A stretch of DNA of 64,000 nucleotides from Pseudomonas batumici (GTDB lineage: Bacteria; Pseudomonadota; Gammaproteobacteria; Pseudomonadales; Pseudomonadaceae). Positions 53,277 through 61,348 of this stretch are shown here, piece by piece (the first letter of the stretch is position 1; each line of letters begins with the position of its first letter). Under the pieces are notes generated by a model, which had not been told where the DNA came from, made no database searches, and saw only the letters and a list, made by a program, of their open reading frames with translations. Where the stretch lies: positions 1 through 64,000 of the forward strand of contig NZ_JXDG01000032.1 in NCBI RefSeq assembly GCF_000820515.1, given 5' to 3'. Position numbers and translations under genes: made by a program.

Positions 53277-54344
53277 ATGACCAAGACCTATAGCTACGCG
53301 GCCCAGAATCCCAAGGATTCACTCAAACCTTTCACCTTCGACCGACGGGTTCCCGGTGCCGATGACGTGCAGATCGACATCCTCTACTGCGGCGTCTGCC
53401 ACTCCGATCTGCACACCGCGCGCAACGAATGGCATAACACGCTGTACCCTTCGGTGCCGGGGCATGAAATCGTCGGCCGAGTGACCGCGGTCGGCGCCAG
53501 CGTCAGCAAATTCAAGGTCGGCGACCTGGCCGGTGTCGGCTGCATGATCGACAGCTGCCAGCAGTGTGCGTCCTGCGCCGAAGGTGAAGAGCAATATTGC
53601 GAGAACGGCTTCACCGGCACCTACAACGGCCCGGTATTCGGTGGCGCGAACACCTTCGGTGGCTATTCGGACAACATCGTCGTCAAGGAGAAGTTCGTCC
53701 TGCGCATCTCCCACGGCGATGCCAACCTGGCCGCGGTGGCGCCACTGCTGTGTGCCGGCATCACCACCTATTCGCCGCTGCGCCACTGGAAAGTCGGCCC
53801 GGGCACAAGGGTCGGCGTGGTCGGTCTGGGGGGCCTGGGGCACATGGCGGTGAAAATCGCCCATGCCATGGGCGCCCATGTGGTGCTGTTCACCACCTCG
53901 CCGAACAAGCGTGAAGACGGCCTGCGCCTGGGCGCCGATGAAGTGGTGGTGTCCAGCAACCCGGATGAAATGGCCTGGGTCACCAACAGCCTGGACTTCA
54001 TCCTCAACACCGTGGCCGCTCCCCACAATCTGGACCCGTTCCTCGCGCTGCTCAAGCGCGATGGCACCATGACCTTAGTTGGCGCCCCCGACAGTCCCCA
54101 CCCCTCGCCTTCGGTGTTCAACCTGATCTTCAAGCGCCGCAAGCTGGCCGGCTCGCTGATCGGCGGCATCCAGGAAACCCAGGACATGCTGGATTTCTGC
54201 GCCAAGCACGGGATTGTCTCGGATATCGAGATGATCGCCATTCAAGACATCAACGAGGCCTACGAGCGCATGCTCAAGGGCGACGTCAAATACCGCTTCG
54301 TGATTGACATGAACAGCCTGAAGAAAGAGGCCAACGTGGCCTGA
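53277..54344 (+). CDS. Zinc-dependent NAD(P)-linked alcohol dehydrogenase (CAD/YahK-like)
   Basis: 355 residues. Catalytic zinc ligands are in CGVCHSDLH and GHEIVGRV; the structural zinc lobe is CQQCASCAEGEEQYC; the nucleotide site is GVVGLGGLGHMAVK. This cinnamyl-alcohol-dehydrogenase-like group usually reduces aldehydes with NADPH. It starts 131 bp after the methyltransferase stop and may be independent. Cytoplasmic. Confidence 0.93.
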   Translation: MTKTYSYAAQNPKDSLKPFTFDRRVPGADDVQIDILYCGVCHSDLHTARNEWHNTLYPSVPGHEIVGRVTAVGASVSKFKVGDLAGVGCMIDSCQQCASCAEGEEQYCENGFTGTYNGPVFGGANTFGGYSDNIVVKEKFVLRISHGDANLAAVAPLLCAGITTYSPLRHWKVGPGTRVGVVGLGGLGHMAVKIAHAMGAHVVLFTTSPNKREDGLRLGADEVVVSSNPDEMAWVTNSLDFILNTVAAPHNLDPFLALLKRDGTMTLVGAPDSPHPSPSVFNLIFKRRKLAGSLIGGIQETQDMLDFCAKHGIVSDIEMIAIQDINEAYERMLKGDVKYRFVIDMNSLKKEANVA

Positions 54345-54541
54345 TCAGTCCGCTTCACCCGGGTCCGTGCGATCGCGCCAGGTGTGCGGTCGTCACGGGC
54401 TTCGCAGGCCTACTATCCACTCTCGAACCTACTGCGGTACTGTAAGCGAACACGCGTGACCCATTGGCGGCTGCACGCCAATGGCTAAGCAACACAGGGT
54501 TTAACCGACAGGTAAGTCCCTAAATTCAAGATGAGACCAGA

Positions 54542-54991
54542 ATGCTGAAAAAAGCTGTTTTTTGCCTGTCACTCCTGGCAATCGCAGGCTCCGCCTGTGC
54601 CAACGAAGCCATTGCCTACAAAGACGAGTTCGAGAACCAATACGTTCAGTGCATTCAAAGCAAGCTGGCGGAGGGCTGCTGGGACAAAGTCTTTTCCGGG
54701 CACTTTGACCCGTCGCAATCCAAGGAGAAGGAACTGATCTCCAAAAGCCAAAGCGTACTTTCAGCCTGGATCGGGCAACACGACCTCTACAAAGTGCATC
54801 TGAGCCCCAAAGAAACCAAAGGTGAAGTGTTTGAAAACAGAACTTATCTGATCGAACGCGACGACGGGGCGTTAGTGGGATTGTACGTAGGCTTCAGACA
54901 GGTAAAAGGCGAATGGTTCGTCTACGAACTCATGGACGGCGCCGACGACACCTTCATCCGATCCATACTCCATATGCCCAAGATAAAGTAA
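54542..54991 (+). CDS. Secreted hypothetical protein
   Basis: 149 residues with a signal peptide (MLKKAVFCLSLLAIAGSACA). The mature part is small and mixed (NQYVQCIQSKLAEGCWDKVFSGHF, LSAWIGQHDLYKVHLSPKETKG, VGFRQVKGEWFVYELMDGADDTF), with two Cys that could form a periplasmic disulfide. No family recognised. The DapF-like gene follows after 22 bp. Confidence 0.7.
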   Translation: MLKKAVFCLSLLAIAGSACANEAIAYKDEFENQYVQCIQSKLAEGCWDKVFSGHFDPSQSKEKELISKSQSVLSAWIGQHDLYKVHLSPKETKGEVFENRTYLIERDDGALVGLYVGFRQVKGEWFVYELMDGADDTFIRSILHMPKIK

Positions 54992-55013
54992 AGCGAGAGA
55001 AACAGGCCTCCGT

Positions 55014-55829
55014 ATGACGCTGAGCTTCGTGAAGATGCATGCTCACGGCGACGATTTCGTGATTGTCGACCTGCGCGGCAAAGTCGATCCGATCACCAGT
55101 GAGGTGGCCCGTCGCCTGGGCGATCGGAATCGAGGCATCGGCTTCAATCAATTGGCCGTGGTATTGGACTGTGAGGATGCGGCGGCGCGGTTGTTGTTCT
55201 GGAATCCGGATGGTTCCAGGCTCGACACCTGTGGCAGCGCGACTCGTGGCGTTGCCGATAAGCTCATGCGTGAGGCTGACACCTCTTCAATCATGCTCAG
55301 GACCAATCGTGGCTTGCTGACCTGCGTACGCGAGCCGGGTCAGCGGGTATCGGTGGATATGGGCAAGCCCCTGCTCGATTGGCGGGATATCCCGCTCGCC
55401 GAAGAAGTGGACACCAGTCGGCTGCCTCTGCCTGGAAGCCCCACGGCTTGCAGCATGGGCAATCCGCATTGCACCTTCTTCGTCGAGGACCTGGCAACGG
55501 TCGATGTGGCGGCCGTTGGACCCGGGATCGAAACCGACCCGCTTTTCCCCAGGAAGACCAATGTGCATTTCGTCCAGGTCATCGACCGCGGTCATATCCG
55601 TTTGCGCATCTGGGAGCGTGGCGGCGGTATTGCGCTCGGCTCGGGCTCCTGCTGTTGTGGCGCGGTCGTTGGCGGGATTCGGCGTGGCCTGCTGGACGAC
55701 ACCGTCGAGGTGGAATGTGATGGCGGGACGGTGCAGGTGAAATGGGATGGAGTCGGCGGCGTAGTGCTGACCGGATCGGTGGAACCGATTTTGTATGGCA
55801 CGATTGCGAGCCATTTTCTGCAGGGCTAG
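55014..55829 (+). CDS. DapF-family epimerase paralogue lacking the second catalytic Cys
   Basis: 271 residues, normal DapF length. Family landmarks: GIGFNQLAVV, NPDGSRLDTCGSATRG with Cys73 at the usual position of the first catalytic Cys, and MGNPHCTFFV. The second active-site motif, normally ERGxGET.ACGTGA, is ERGGGIALGSGSCCCGA here: by gap-free alignment the Glu becomes Ile207 and the catalytic Cys becomes Ser211, with three Cys just after (214-216). It is unlikely to be the housekeeping diaminopimelate epimerase; it may act on another amino acid. Confidence 0.8.
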   Translation: MTLSFVKMHAHGDDFVIVDLRGKVDPITSEVARRLGDRNRGIGFNQLAVVLDCEDAAARLLFWNPDGSRLDTCGSATRGVADKLMREADTSSIMLRTNRGLLTCVREPGQRVSVDMGKPLLDWRDIPLAEEVDTSRLPLPGSPTACSMGNPHCTFFVEDLATVDVAAVGPGIETDPLFPRKTNVHFVQVIDRGHIRLRIWERGGGIALGSGSCCCGAVVGGIRRGLLDDTVEVECDGGTVQVKWDGVGGVVLTGSVEPILYGTIASHFLQG

Positions 55830-55888
55830 AAATTTTCGGCAAGCGAAGACTCAAAACCAGGACAGTTTAAGCAAGGAGATGCAACCCA

Positions 55889-56389
55889 ATGAATACACTC
55901 AGCGTTCGCAAGCTGGAAGAAACTGATATTGAAGCGTTGCTGACATTCGAAATCCGTAACCGTGAATGGTTCGAATCTCAGATTGATGCGCGCGCCCCAT
56001 CCTTCTACTCGTTGCAGGGGGTTGCCGACCATATTGATTGCTATTTGTCCGGCTTTGCCACCGGCACCTGGCACCCATTCGTGATCGAGGACGCCAGTGA
56101 GGGAATCGTGGGTCGAGCCAATTTGAAAGACATCAACTCACCGAAGGGTTGCGCAGAAGTAGGCTATCGGGTTGACCAACGCTTTTGCGGGCAGGGACTG
56201 GCGACACTGGCTCTGAAGCATCTAATCCAGGAGGCACGGACGCACTGGAATCTTACGCAACTGGTTGCTCACGTATACAAGAATAATATTGGTTCACGGA
56301 AAGTACTTGAACGGTGTGGATTCCAGGTTGAACATGAATCCTGGATAGACAATACGAAGGACGAATGTCGATTCATCCTTTCGATCTAG
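55889..56389 (+). CDS. GNAT-family N-acetyltransferase (RimJ/RimL-like)
   Basis: 166 residues. Acetyl-CoA motif region GYRVDQRFCGQGLATLALKHLIQEA (pattern Q-x-x-G-x-A) and VYKNNIGSRKVLERCGFQ, typical of RimL-type enzymes that acetylate protein N-termini or small amines. It follows the DapF-like gene by 59 bp. GC content appears lower than in the surrounding core genes. Confidence 0.88.
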   Translation: MNTLSVRKLEETDIEALLTFEIRNREWFESQIDARAPSFYSLQGVADHIDCYLSGFATGTWHPFVIEDASEGIVGRANLKDINSPKGCAEVGYRVDQRFCGQGLATLALKHLIQEARTHWNLTQLVAHVYKNNIGSRKVLERCGFQVEHESWIDNTKDECRFILSI

Positions 56390-56697
56390 AAAGTTGATGC
56401 ATCAAGCAGGAGCGAAGGGTCGACAGCCGACCTTCACATCCTGCGTTCCTTGGTTACGCTTGAGCGCGCAGCTGCGTTAACCGTGGCTGTTGTCCGGTTC
56501 GTGATGGATCAGCGTGCGAAGTAACTGCGGCGACAGCTCTCGTAGATCATTCCACTATTGCACCACAAACTGTTGGATCAGGCGTCCTGAGCGGCTGAAT
56601 CCAAGCCAAGTAAGACATCTCCCTTTCAATCACCTGAAATTTCCTAGAAAATTCAAACCGCTTGTGCCCGATAAACCCCACGACTAGTCTTGCGTTC
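56390..56697. other. Gene-free stretch after the acetyltransferase
   Basis: 308 bp with no convincing coding frame, tRNA or mobile element. Short frames on either strand lack codon bias and family patterns. The structured leader of the DUF3077-type gene begins at its right end. Confidence 0.5.
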
Positions 56698-56944
56698 GTC
56701 ACCGCCAAATCGGTGACACGGACGTGCAAGTCCGCTCATATCGGTTCACAAGCACCTTCAGTCAAAAGCTGATCGACAGGCATCATGACGCCTGCTGTTT
56801 CTGCTCTATGGCGGTCGTGCGTGGGAGACTTTCGGGTCTGCCGGGGTCCGATATGCCCGGTCTTGCACACCTGCGTACGGCTGCCACCCTCAATTCGCGT
56901 GCAAGCGAACGGTGACAGCTCCACTTACATATCGGAGTTTCGCC
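56698..56944 (+). promoter_or_regulatory. Structured leader with competing pairings at the Shine-Dalgarno of the DUF3077-type gene
   Basis: Tandem hairpins GTCACCG/CGGTGAC (56698-56704, 56711-56717) and CGGAC/GTCCG (56719-56723, 56730-56734) are followed by a GC stem CCGGG/CCCGG (56841-56845, 56856-56860) whose loop holds TCCGATATG (56847-56855). That loop is perfectly complementary to CATATCGGA (56928-56936), which contains the GGA of the GGAG ribosome site before ATG 56945. An upstream copy CATATCGG (56737-56744) could compete for the same loop. CGGTGAC also recurs at 56910-56916. This is the geometry of a translational switch. Confidence 0.5.
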
Positions 56945-57292
56945 ATGTTCAAGATCACACCCAATCCGCCCGCATCACCCGGCGTTGAAACCATCGACCC
57001 GCAAGCAGCCGACCGCGCATTCGCCTACTACAACCTGACGCCCGGTGCCCACTCGACGCCTTTGCGCGCCAAGCTGCCACGCGATCTATTGCCAGAAACC
57101 AAGAGCCAGGAAGATGCCCTCGTCAACGCCTATTCCATCCTGCAATCCGCAGCGGCCACAGCCTATGAGCATGCAGACAATCAGACCGGTGCCAACCGTA
57201 AGGTGGCGATGGGTGTGGTGCATCTAATTGAGCTGGCACAGCTGTGGATGGACTCGGTACTGGACAAAGGTTTGGTCAATACAAGCGCCTGA
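56945..57292 (+). CDS. DUF3077-type small protein
   Basis: 115 residues from ATG 56945 (MFKITPNPPASPGVETIDPQ), GGAG 7 nt upstream. The sequence AADRAFAYYNLTPG and LVNAYSILQSAAATAYEHADNQTGANRKVAMGVVHLIELAQLWMDSVL matches the small Pseudomonas family annotated DUF3077. Cytoplasmic, mainly helical, function unknown. An upstream in-frame ATG at 56912 falls inside the leader and is not used. Confidence 0.82.
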   Translation: MFKITPNPPASPGVETIDPQAADRAFAYYNLTPGAHSTPLRAKLPRDLLPETKSQEDALVNAYSILQSAAATAYEHADNQTGANRKVAMGVVHLIELAQLWMDSVLDKGLVNTSA

Positions 57293-57401
57293 CGGCACTA
57301 GATACACAGGACACTAAACTTCTCGCGCAAGACAGGAAATACGCTGCATCGTCGTCGAGTGACTGGCTGACACCCACAATCACTCAAGACGAAATACGCT
57401 A

Positions 57402-57477
57402 CCTGTAGGAGCCGGCTTGCTGGCGATGGCGATGTCACATTCACCACCGCTATCGCCAGCAAGCCGGCTCCTACAGG
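57402..57477. repeat. REP doublet (REPIN-like) after the DUF3077-type gene
   Basis: CTGTAGGAGCCGGCTTGCTG near 57402-57431 and its inverted copy near 57451-57477, separated by a short AT-richer centre. Same variant as 30146-30230. It sits between two convergent genes. Confidence 0.85.
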
Positions 57478-57545
57478 TTTGCGGCGCTTTCAAATCCACC
57501 ATTCCCCTCACTGCCGAGAGGCCGGAGTCCGTCATCAGACCACGT

Positions 57546-57875
57546 TCAATCCACAATGAACAACTTCGCTCCGCTCGCAGTAGACGACCGATGTCCCTCG
57601 TTATTGTTGCCCACCTGATAGCTCATCCCCGCAGACAGGGTAAATCGGCGGCCATCTTCAAGCTCCGTGTCCAACGTCCCCTCCAGACACAACAGAATAT
57701 GCCCTCTCCAGCACCAGTGATCGGCCAGGTATCCAGGGCTGTACTCGACCATCCGCACACGGGTCGCGCCAAACTGACAGGTCCGCCAATAGGCGGTACC
57801 CGTCTGACCTGGGTGGGCGACAGGCTCGATAGTCGACCAATCCGTCGTACCGAAGGGGATAGCCGTGAGATCCAT
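57546..57875 (-). CDS. DHCW-motif cupin protein
   Basis: 109 residues. Small beta-barrel cupin with YLADHWCWRGHILLCLEGTLDTELEDGRRFTLSAGMSYQVGNNNEGHRS; the D-H-W-C-W segment is the family's name-giving signature, and the two His plus Glu could bind a metal. Function unknown. CAAGGAGTT precedes the ATG on the minus strand. Confidence 0.82.
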   Translation of the reverse strand: MDLTAIPFGTTDWSTIEPVAHPGQTGTAYWRTCQFGATRVRMVEYSPGYLADHWCWRGHILLCLEGTLDTELEDGRRFTLSAGMSYQVGNNNEGHRSSTASGAKLFIVD

Positions 57876-58133
57876 GGAACAACTCCTTGCCGAAAAGAAC
57901 TGCAGACCGTATCAACCCGCCGGGATGCCGGATAGATACAGATGGGCAGAATCGGTGGCATACGGCCTGCGAATTACCGCTGGCAATCCATCACACCAGA
58001 ATACCCACGCCAAATAGAAAAAATACCGCACCAACCTGGCGATCGCGACTGACAGACCTTCTGTCGACGCCCCAAGCATCCTCCATAGAGACCGCAAACC
58101 GAGCGGCACCAAATTAACCAACTTGCCAAATAA
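57876..58133. other. Gene-free stretch between the cupin and mqsR
   Basis: About 260 bp, AT-richer than the surroundings. A 69-codon minus-strand frame (57912-58121) has one hydrophobic patch but no Shine-Dalgarno or family match and is not called. The right end carries the mqsR promoter. Confidence 0.4.
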
Positions 58134-58146
58134 AACCTACTAGGTT
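58134..58146. promoter_or_regulatory. MqsA operator
   Basis: AACCT-ACT-AGGTT, a perfect palindrome of the AACCT-N3-AGGTT type bound by MqsA in E. coli, ends 9 bp before the mqsR ATG. It should mediate autorepression by MqsA, relieved when MqsR is in excess. Confidence 0.75.
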
Positions 58147-58155
58147 AATTTCTCT

Positions 58156-58452
58156 ATGGAAAAGAAAACACCCCATTGCCAGCTTTCGGTTGTCAAAGCC
58201 CTGGTTGCTGCCGGACAAGTGAGATCAACCTCGTCAGCCCTGGCCGGTGCTGCTGCTCTGGGTATGGGTTTCGAAGAAATGATCAGGACCGTCATGGCAC
58301 TGACAACCCAGGACTTCCATAAAAGCATGACCACCCATACCAACCACCGCATCTGGCAGGATGTGTATCGCCCCAGTACGACAGTTGGTGAGGTCTACCT
58401 GAAACTCACGGTCGTCGACGATGTACTGATCGTGTCCTTCAAGGAGCTGTAA
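58156..58452 (+). CDS. mqsR: MqsR toxin (mRNA interferase)
   Basis: 98 residues, the E. coli length. The RelE-like active site residues known for MqsR are all present at the same numbers: Lys56 (DFHKSMTT), Gln68 (IWQDVY), Tyr81 (EVYLKL) and Lys96 (SFKEL). It cleaves mRNA at GCU in E. coli. Toxin-first order with the antitoxin 2 bp downstream is typical for mqsRA. Cytoplasmic. Confidence 0.93.
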   Translation: MEKKTPHCQLSVVKALVAAGQVRSTSSALAGAAALGMGFEEMIRTVMALTTQDFHKSMTTHTNHRIWQDVYRPSTTVGEVYLKLTVVDDVLIVSFKEL

Positions 58453-58454
58453 GC

Positions 58455-58856
58455 ATGAAATGCCCTGTTTGCGCGGCCGCCGAGTTGGTGCGCGATACCC
58501 GCGAGATACCCTACACCTACAAAGGTGAATCAACGACCATTGCAGCCGTTACCGGCGACTACTGTCCGGCCTGCGGAGAAAACGTGCTGGATTCCGCGCA
58601 GGCGTCGCGTGTCAGCGCGGCGATGCTGGAGTTCAATAAACAGGTCAATGCCTCGATCGTCGATCCGGGCTTCATTGCCGGAGTGCGCAAGCGGCTGGCA
58701 TTGGATCAGCGTGAAGCGGCTGAAATTTTCGGAGGGGGTGTCAATGCGTTTTCACGCTATGAAAATGGCAAGACCAAACCGCCGTTGGCACTCGTGAAAC
58801 TGTTGAAGCTGCTGGATCGTCATCCCGAATTACTGGCTGAAGTCAGGATGGCCTAG
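58455..58856 (+). CDS. mqsA: MqsA antitoxin and autorepressor
   Basis: 133 residues. The N-terminal zinc site has Cys3, Cys6, Cys37 and Cys40 (MKCPVC, YCPAC); the C-terminal Xre-type HTH carries Asn97 and Arg101 (GVNAFSRYENGKTKPP), which read the operator in E. coli MqsA. It binds MqsR and the palindrome at 58134-58146. Followed by an intrinsic terminator. Confidence 0.93.
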   Translation: MKCPVCAAAELVRDTREIPYTYKGESTTIAAVTGDYCPACGENVLDSAQASRVSAAMLEFNKQVNASIVDPGFIAGVRKRLALDQREAAEIFGGGVNAFSRYENGKTKPPLALVKLLKLLDRHPELLAEVRMA

Positions 58857-58890
58857 GTCCCACACGATCAAGCATCAAGAGCAGCCCATC

Positions 58891-58920
58891 GCGCCAGCCC
58901 CTTATAGCTGGCGCTTTCTT
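58891..58920 (+). terminator. Rho-independent terminator of mqsRA
   Basis: Stem GCGCCAGC (58891-58898), 8-nt loop, stem GCTGGCGC (58907-58914), then TTTCTT. It starts 35 bp after mqsA and ends 9 bp before the 3' end of the convergent PHP-like gene. Confidence 0.85.
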
Positions 58921-58929
58921 GGCCCAGAC

Positions 58930-61299
58930 CTACACCGTCAAAAACAACGCCGAAGTCCAGACCCTGGACTGATCGCGCTGCCGCGCACAGATGAACAAAG
59001 GATGCTCACGCCCCGCTTCCAACTGCAACGCCGCCAGCTCGATCTGCCCTTGCACCTCTCGCGGTAGCGGCGCGTCGGTGGTCCGCTCCAGGGACACCTT
59101 CAACTCCGCCCCTGGCAACGCCTCGACCACCTGCCCCTGCGCCAGCAGTTGCTCACCGGACAACTCCATCAGCACCGTCGGCGCATGCACATGGGGTTGC
59201 GGCTCGGACGGGTCGCCGACCTTGATGTAATTGTCGATACGGCTGTGAATCTGCAAGGTCGCGCCGGCCAGTTGCGACAGGTCGATCTCGATACTGTCGG
59301 TATCGCCATTGGTGTCGGTGCGAAACGCCAGCGTCGTCGCATCCTTGCGCCACACGGTCTGCTCGGGATGATCGAGACCCAAGGCCCGGAAGCCCTTGAT
59401 CACCGCGCCGGTCACGCGGATCTCGCCGGTCCAGTAGGCACCGCGATAACGGTCCTTGATCCGTGCGCCGCCCAGCCTCAGGCGAATGCCGTGGGCAGAG
59501 AAACCCAGTTCCTCATGCAGGTTGCGCGACCAGACCCGTTGCTCGCCGTCGAACAGCTCCACCTGCTCCCAACCCGCCTCCCCCAGCAACCGATAATCCA
59601 GTACCGCATCCGCCCGCGCAGTGAACACTTCACCCATGAAATGCGCACCCTGGCGCAGGCTGGCGAACGAGCGCTCACCGGTGGTGGCAAAGGTGCGACG
59701 GGCACGCAATGCCTTGCCAACACTGGCGCGGTCGAAACCGTCGGCGATCACCCCGGTCAGCCCGCCGCGTGAACCGAACACCGCCGTGGCCGGTACACCG
59801 CCACCGCAACGGCCCTGGTGCTCATCGCTGTTGGCGGCAGCACCGACCCGATAACCCCGTTGCAAGGCTTCGGCGTAGACCCAATGGAACTGCCCCCAGG
59901 CCGAACCCACTTCAATCAGGCGCTCCAGCTCCGGGTGGTGCCAGTCCAGGTTGCAACGGCGCCCGCCCACATGCGGCATCATCAGATGGCCCTCGGGGTC
60001 CTTGGCATAAGCGGCGTACAACTCGTCCACCGGCCAGGCGCCGGGCTTGATGGTGCCGGAGGTGAACTCGTTCCATTCGAACGAGCGCACCAACCGCCCC
60101 TGGTTGTCGAACGGAAACTCCGGCTTCCTGTCGTGCAGGAACACTACGTTGCGGTCGCCGCCGGCGCAGGAGTTACCGCACCATTCGGTTCCGGGATAGC
60201 AGACGAAGCGACCGGGCTCGTTGAGTTCGTGAATCAGCCTGACCGCCTGGTCCCAGCGTTGCTCGGTGATGTTGAAGTCGTTGGCGGTATAGCCGAGCAC
60301 ATCGAGCCCGGCGACATCCCGCCCATAGCTGAGGTTGTACAGGGTGTCATTGGTGCCCACGGTGTCGTCGGAGTGCACATGCAGGTCGGCGTAAAGCGGG
60401 CGCAATGCGCCACCGGCCGGATCGACCGTGACAAAGGCCTGGGCTCCACGGACAAAATCCCCTTGCACCTCGGCCGACAGGCGCCACTCGCCCACCGCAC
60501 CGAACACCAACCCTTCCAGCCGGGCAACCGCCCAGCCTTCGGCCGCCAGACGGAACGGCTGTTGCCGCTGTTCGCCTTCAGGACCGGTCAGGCTCAGCAG
60601 ACCCTCGAGCGGCAGATGGCGGCAGGTATTGCCCCAGGCATCGTCGACCCGCAGCAGCACGTCGAACGCCTCGCCGGCGCTGACCAGGCGCGGCACGATC
60701 AGTTGCACACCATGGGCCGGTCCCGGGACGATATCCAGCAGCGGATCACCCGGCACCTCGGCAAACTTCGAGCTGCCCAGCGGGTCGATGAACAGGCGGA
60801 AGCGGAAGTCCTTCTCGACAAAGCTCTGCACCCGGGTGCCCGCGCCGCCCTGGCGCCGGTCGCCCAGGCGGATAACGATGCGATCGCCGGGATTGAGGTA
60901 GCCGTCGACGATGTCGATGATCACGGCTTTCTGGAACGGCCGCTCATGGCCCTTCTGGTCGAAGCGCACCTTCAAATGCTGCACCGTGGCCTGGCTCTGC
61001 CCCGGCACCAACTCCCCGGCCTGGTACTCGGCACTGACGTAGTTGGCACCCGCCGGGTTCGAGGTCTGGAACAACGCCCAGTCGGAGTAGAACTTGAACG
61101 CCAGTTTCAGCCAGGCACCGTCCGCCAGCCCGCTGCCGCCGACCTCGTAGACCAGGGTGATCTCGTCCCATTGGCCGGCCACCAGGGTGTTGCGGTCAGA
61201 GCGGATAGAACCCAGGAACGGGCGCTGCTTGTTGCGTTCATACAGGCCTTGCGGGGCAATGTAGTGCCCGGCTTCGCGGGGATCGAACGGGTTGCTCAC
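58930..61299 (-). CDS. Large PHP-like hydrolase (DUF3604-type)
   Basis: 789 residues, no signal peptide. The N-terminal about 300 are beta-rich domains (GQWDEITLVYEVGGSGLADGAWLKLAFKF, FDVLLRVDDAWGNTCRHLP). A PHP-like metal hydrolase core follows: YADLHVHSDDTVG (His307, His309), GTEWCGNSCAGGDRNVVFL, MMPHVGGRR (His443) and ANSDEHQGRCGGG (Asp492, His494), resembling DUF3604 proteins. Last in an operon with a NitT/TauT-type importer (gap 49 bp), so it probably acts on the imported compound. Reaction unknown; phosphate- or sulfur-ester cleavage is a guess. Confidence 0.75.
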   Translation of the reverse strand: MSNPFDPREAGHYIAPQGLYERNKQRPFLGSIRSDRNTLVAGQWDEITLVYEVGGSGLADGAWLKLAFKFYSDWALFQTSNPAGANYVSAEYQAGELVPGQSQATVQHLKVRFDQKGHERPFQKAVIIDIVDGYLNPGDRIVIRLGDRRQGGAGTRVQSFVEKDFRFRLFIDPLGSSKFAEVPGDPLLDIVPGPAHGVQLIVPRLVSAGEAFDVLLRVDDAWGNTCRHLPLEGLLSLTGPEGEQRQQPFRLAAEGWAVARLEGLVFGAVGEWRLSAEVQGDFVRGAQAFVTVDPAGGALRPLYADLHVHSDDTVGTNDTLYNLSYGRDVAGLDVLGYTANDFNITEQRWDQAVRLIHELNEPGRFVCYPGTEWCGNSCAGGDRNVVFLHDRKPEFPFDNQGRLVRSFEWNEFTSGTIKPGAWPVDELYAAYAKDPEGHLMMPHVGGRRCNLDWHHPELERLIEVGSAWGQFHWVYAEALQRGYRVGAAANSDEHQGRCGGGVPATAVFGSRGGLTGVIADGFDRASVGKALRARRTFATTGERSFASLRQGAHFMGEVFTARADAVLDYRLLGEAGWEQVELFDGEQRVWSRNLHEELGFSAHGIRLRLGGARIKDRYRGAYWTGEIRVTGAVIKGFRALGLDHPEQTVWRKDATTLAFRTDTNGDTDSIEIDLSQLAGATLQIHSRIDNYIKVGDPSEPQPHVHAPTVLMELSGEQLLAQGQVVEALPGAELKVSLERTTDAPLPREVQGQIELAALQLEAGREHPLFICARQRDQSRVWTSALFLTV

Positions 61300-61348
61300 A
61301 TGACACCTCGTACAGTTTCACTGACGGTTTGAAGGGGGCACGGGCGAC

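Noticed and set aside
56698..56944. Short frames in the DUF3077 leader considered as leader peptides or genes
   Set aside because: Frames such as 56724-56915 have no good ribosome site, and the sequence is better explained by RNA pairing; coding is not excluded.
57912..58121. 69-codon minus-strand frame with a hydrophobic segment
   Set aside because: No Shine-Dalgarno, no family match and irregular codon use; could be a decayed membrane protein but evidence is too thin.
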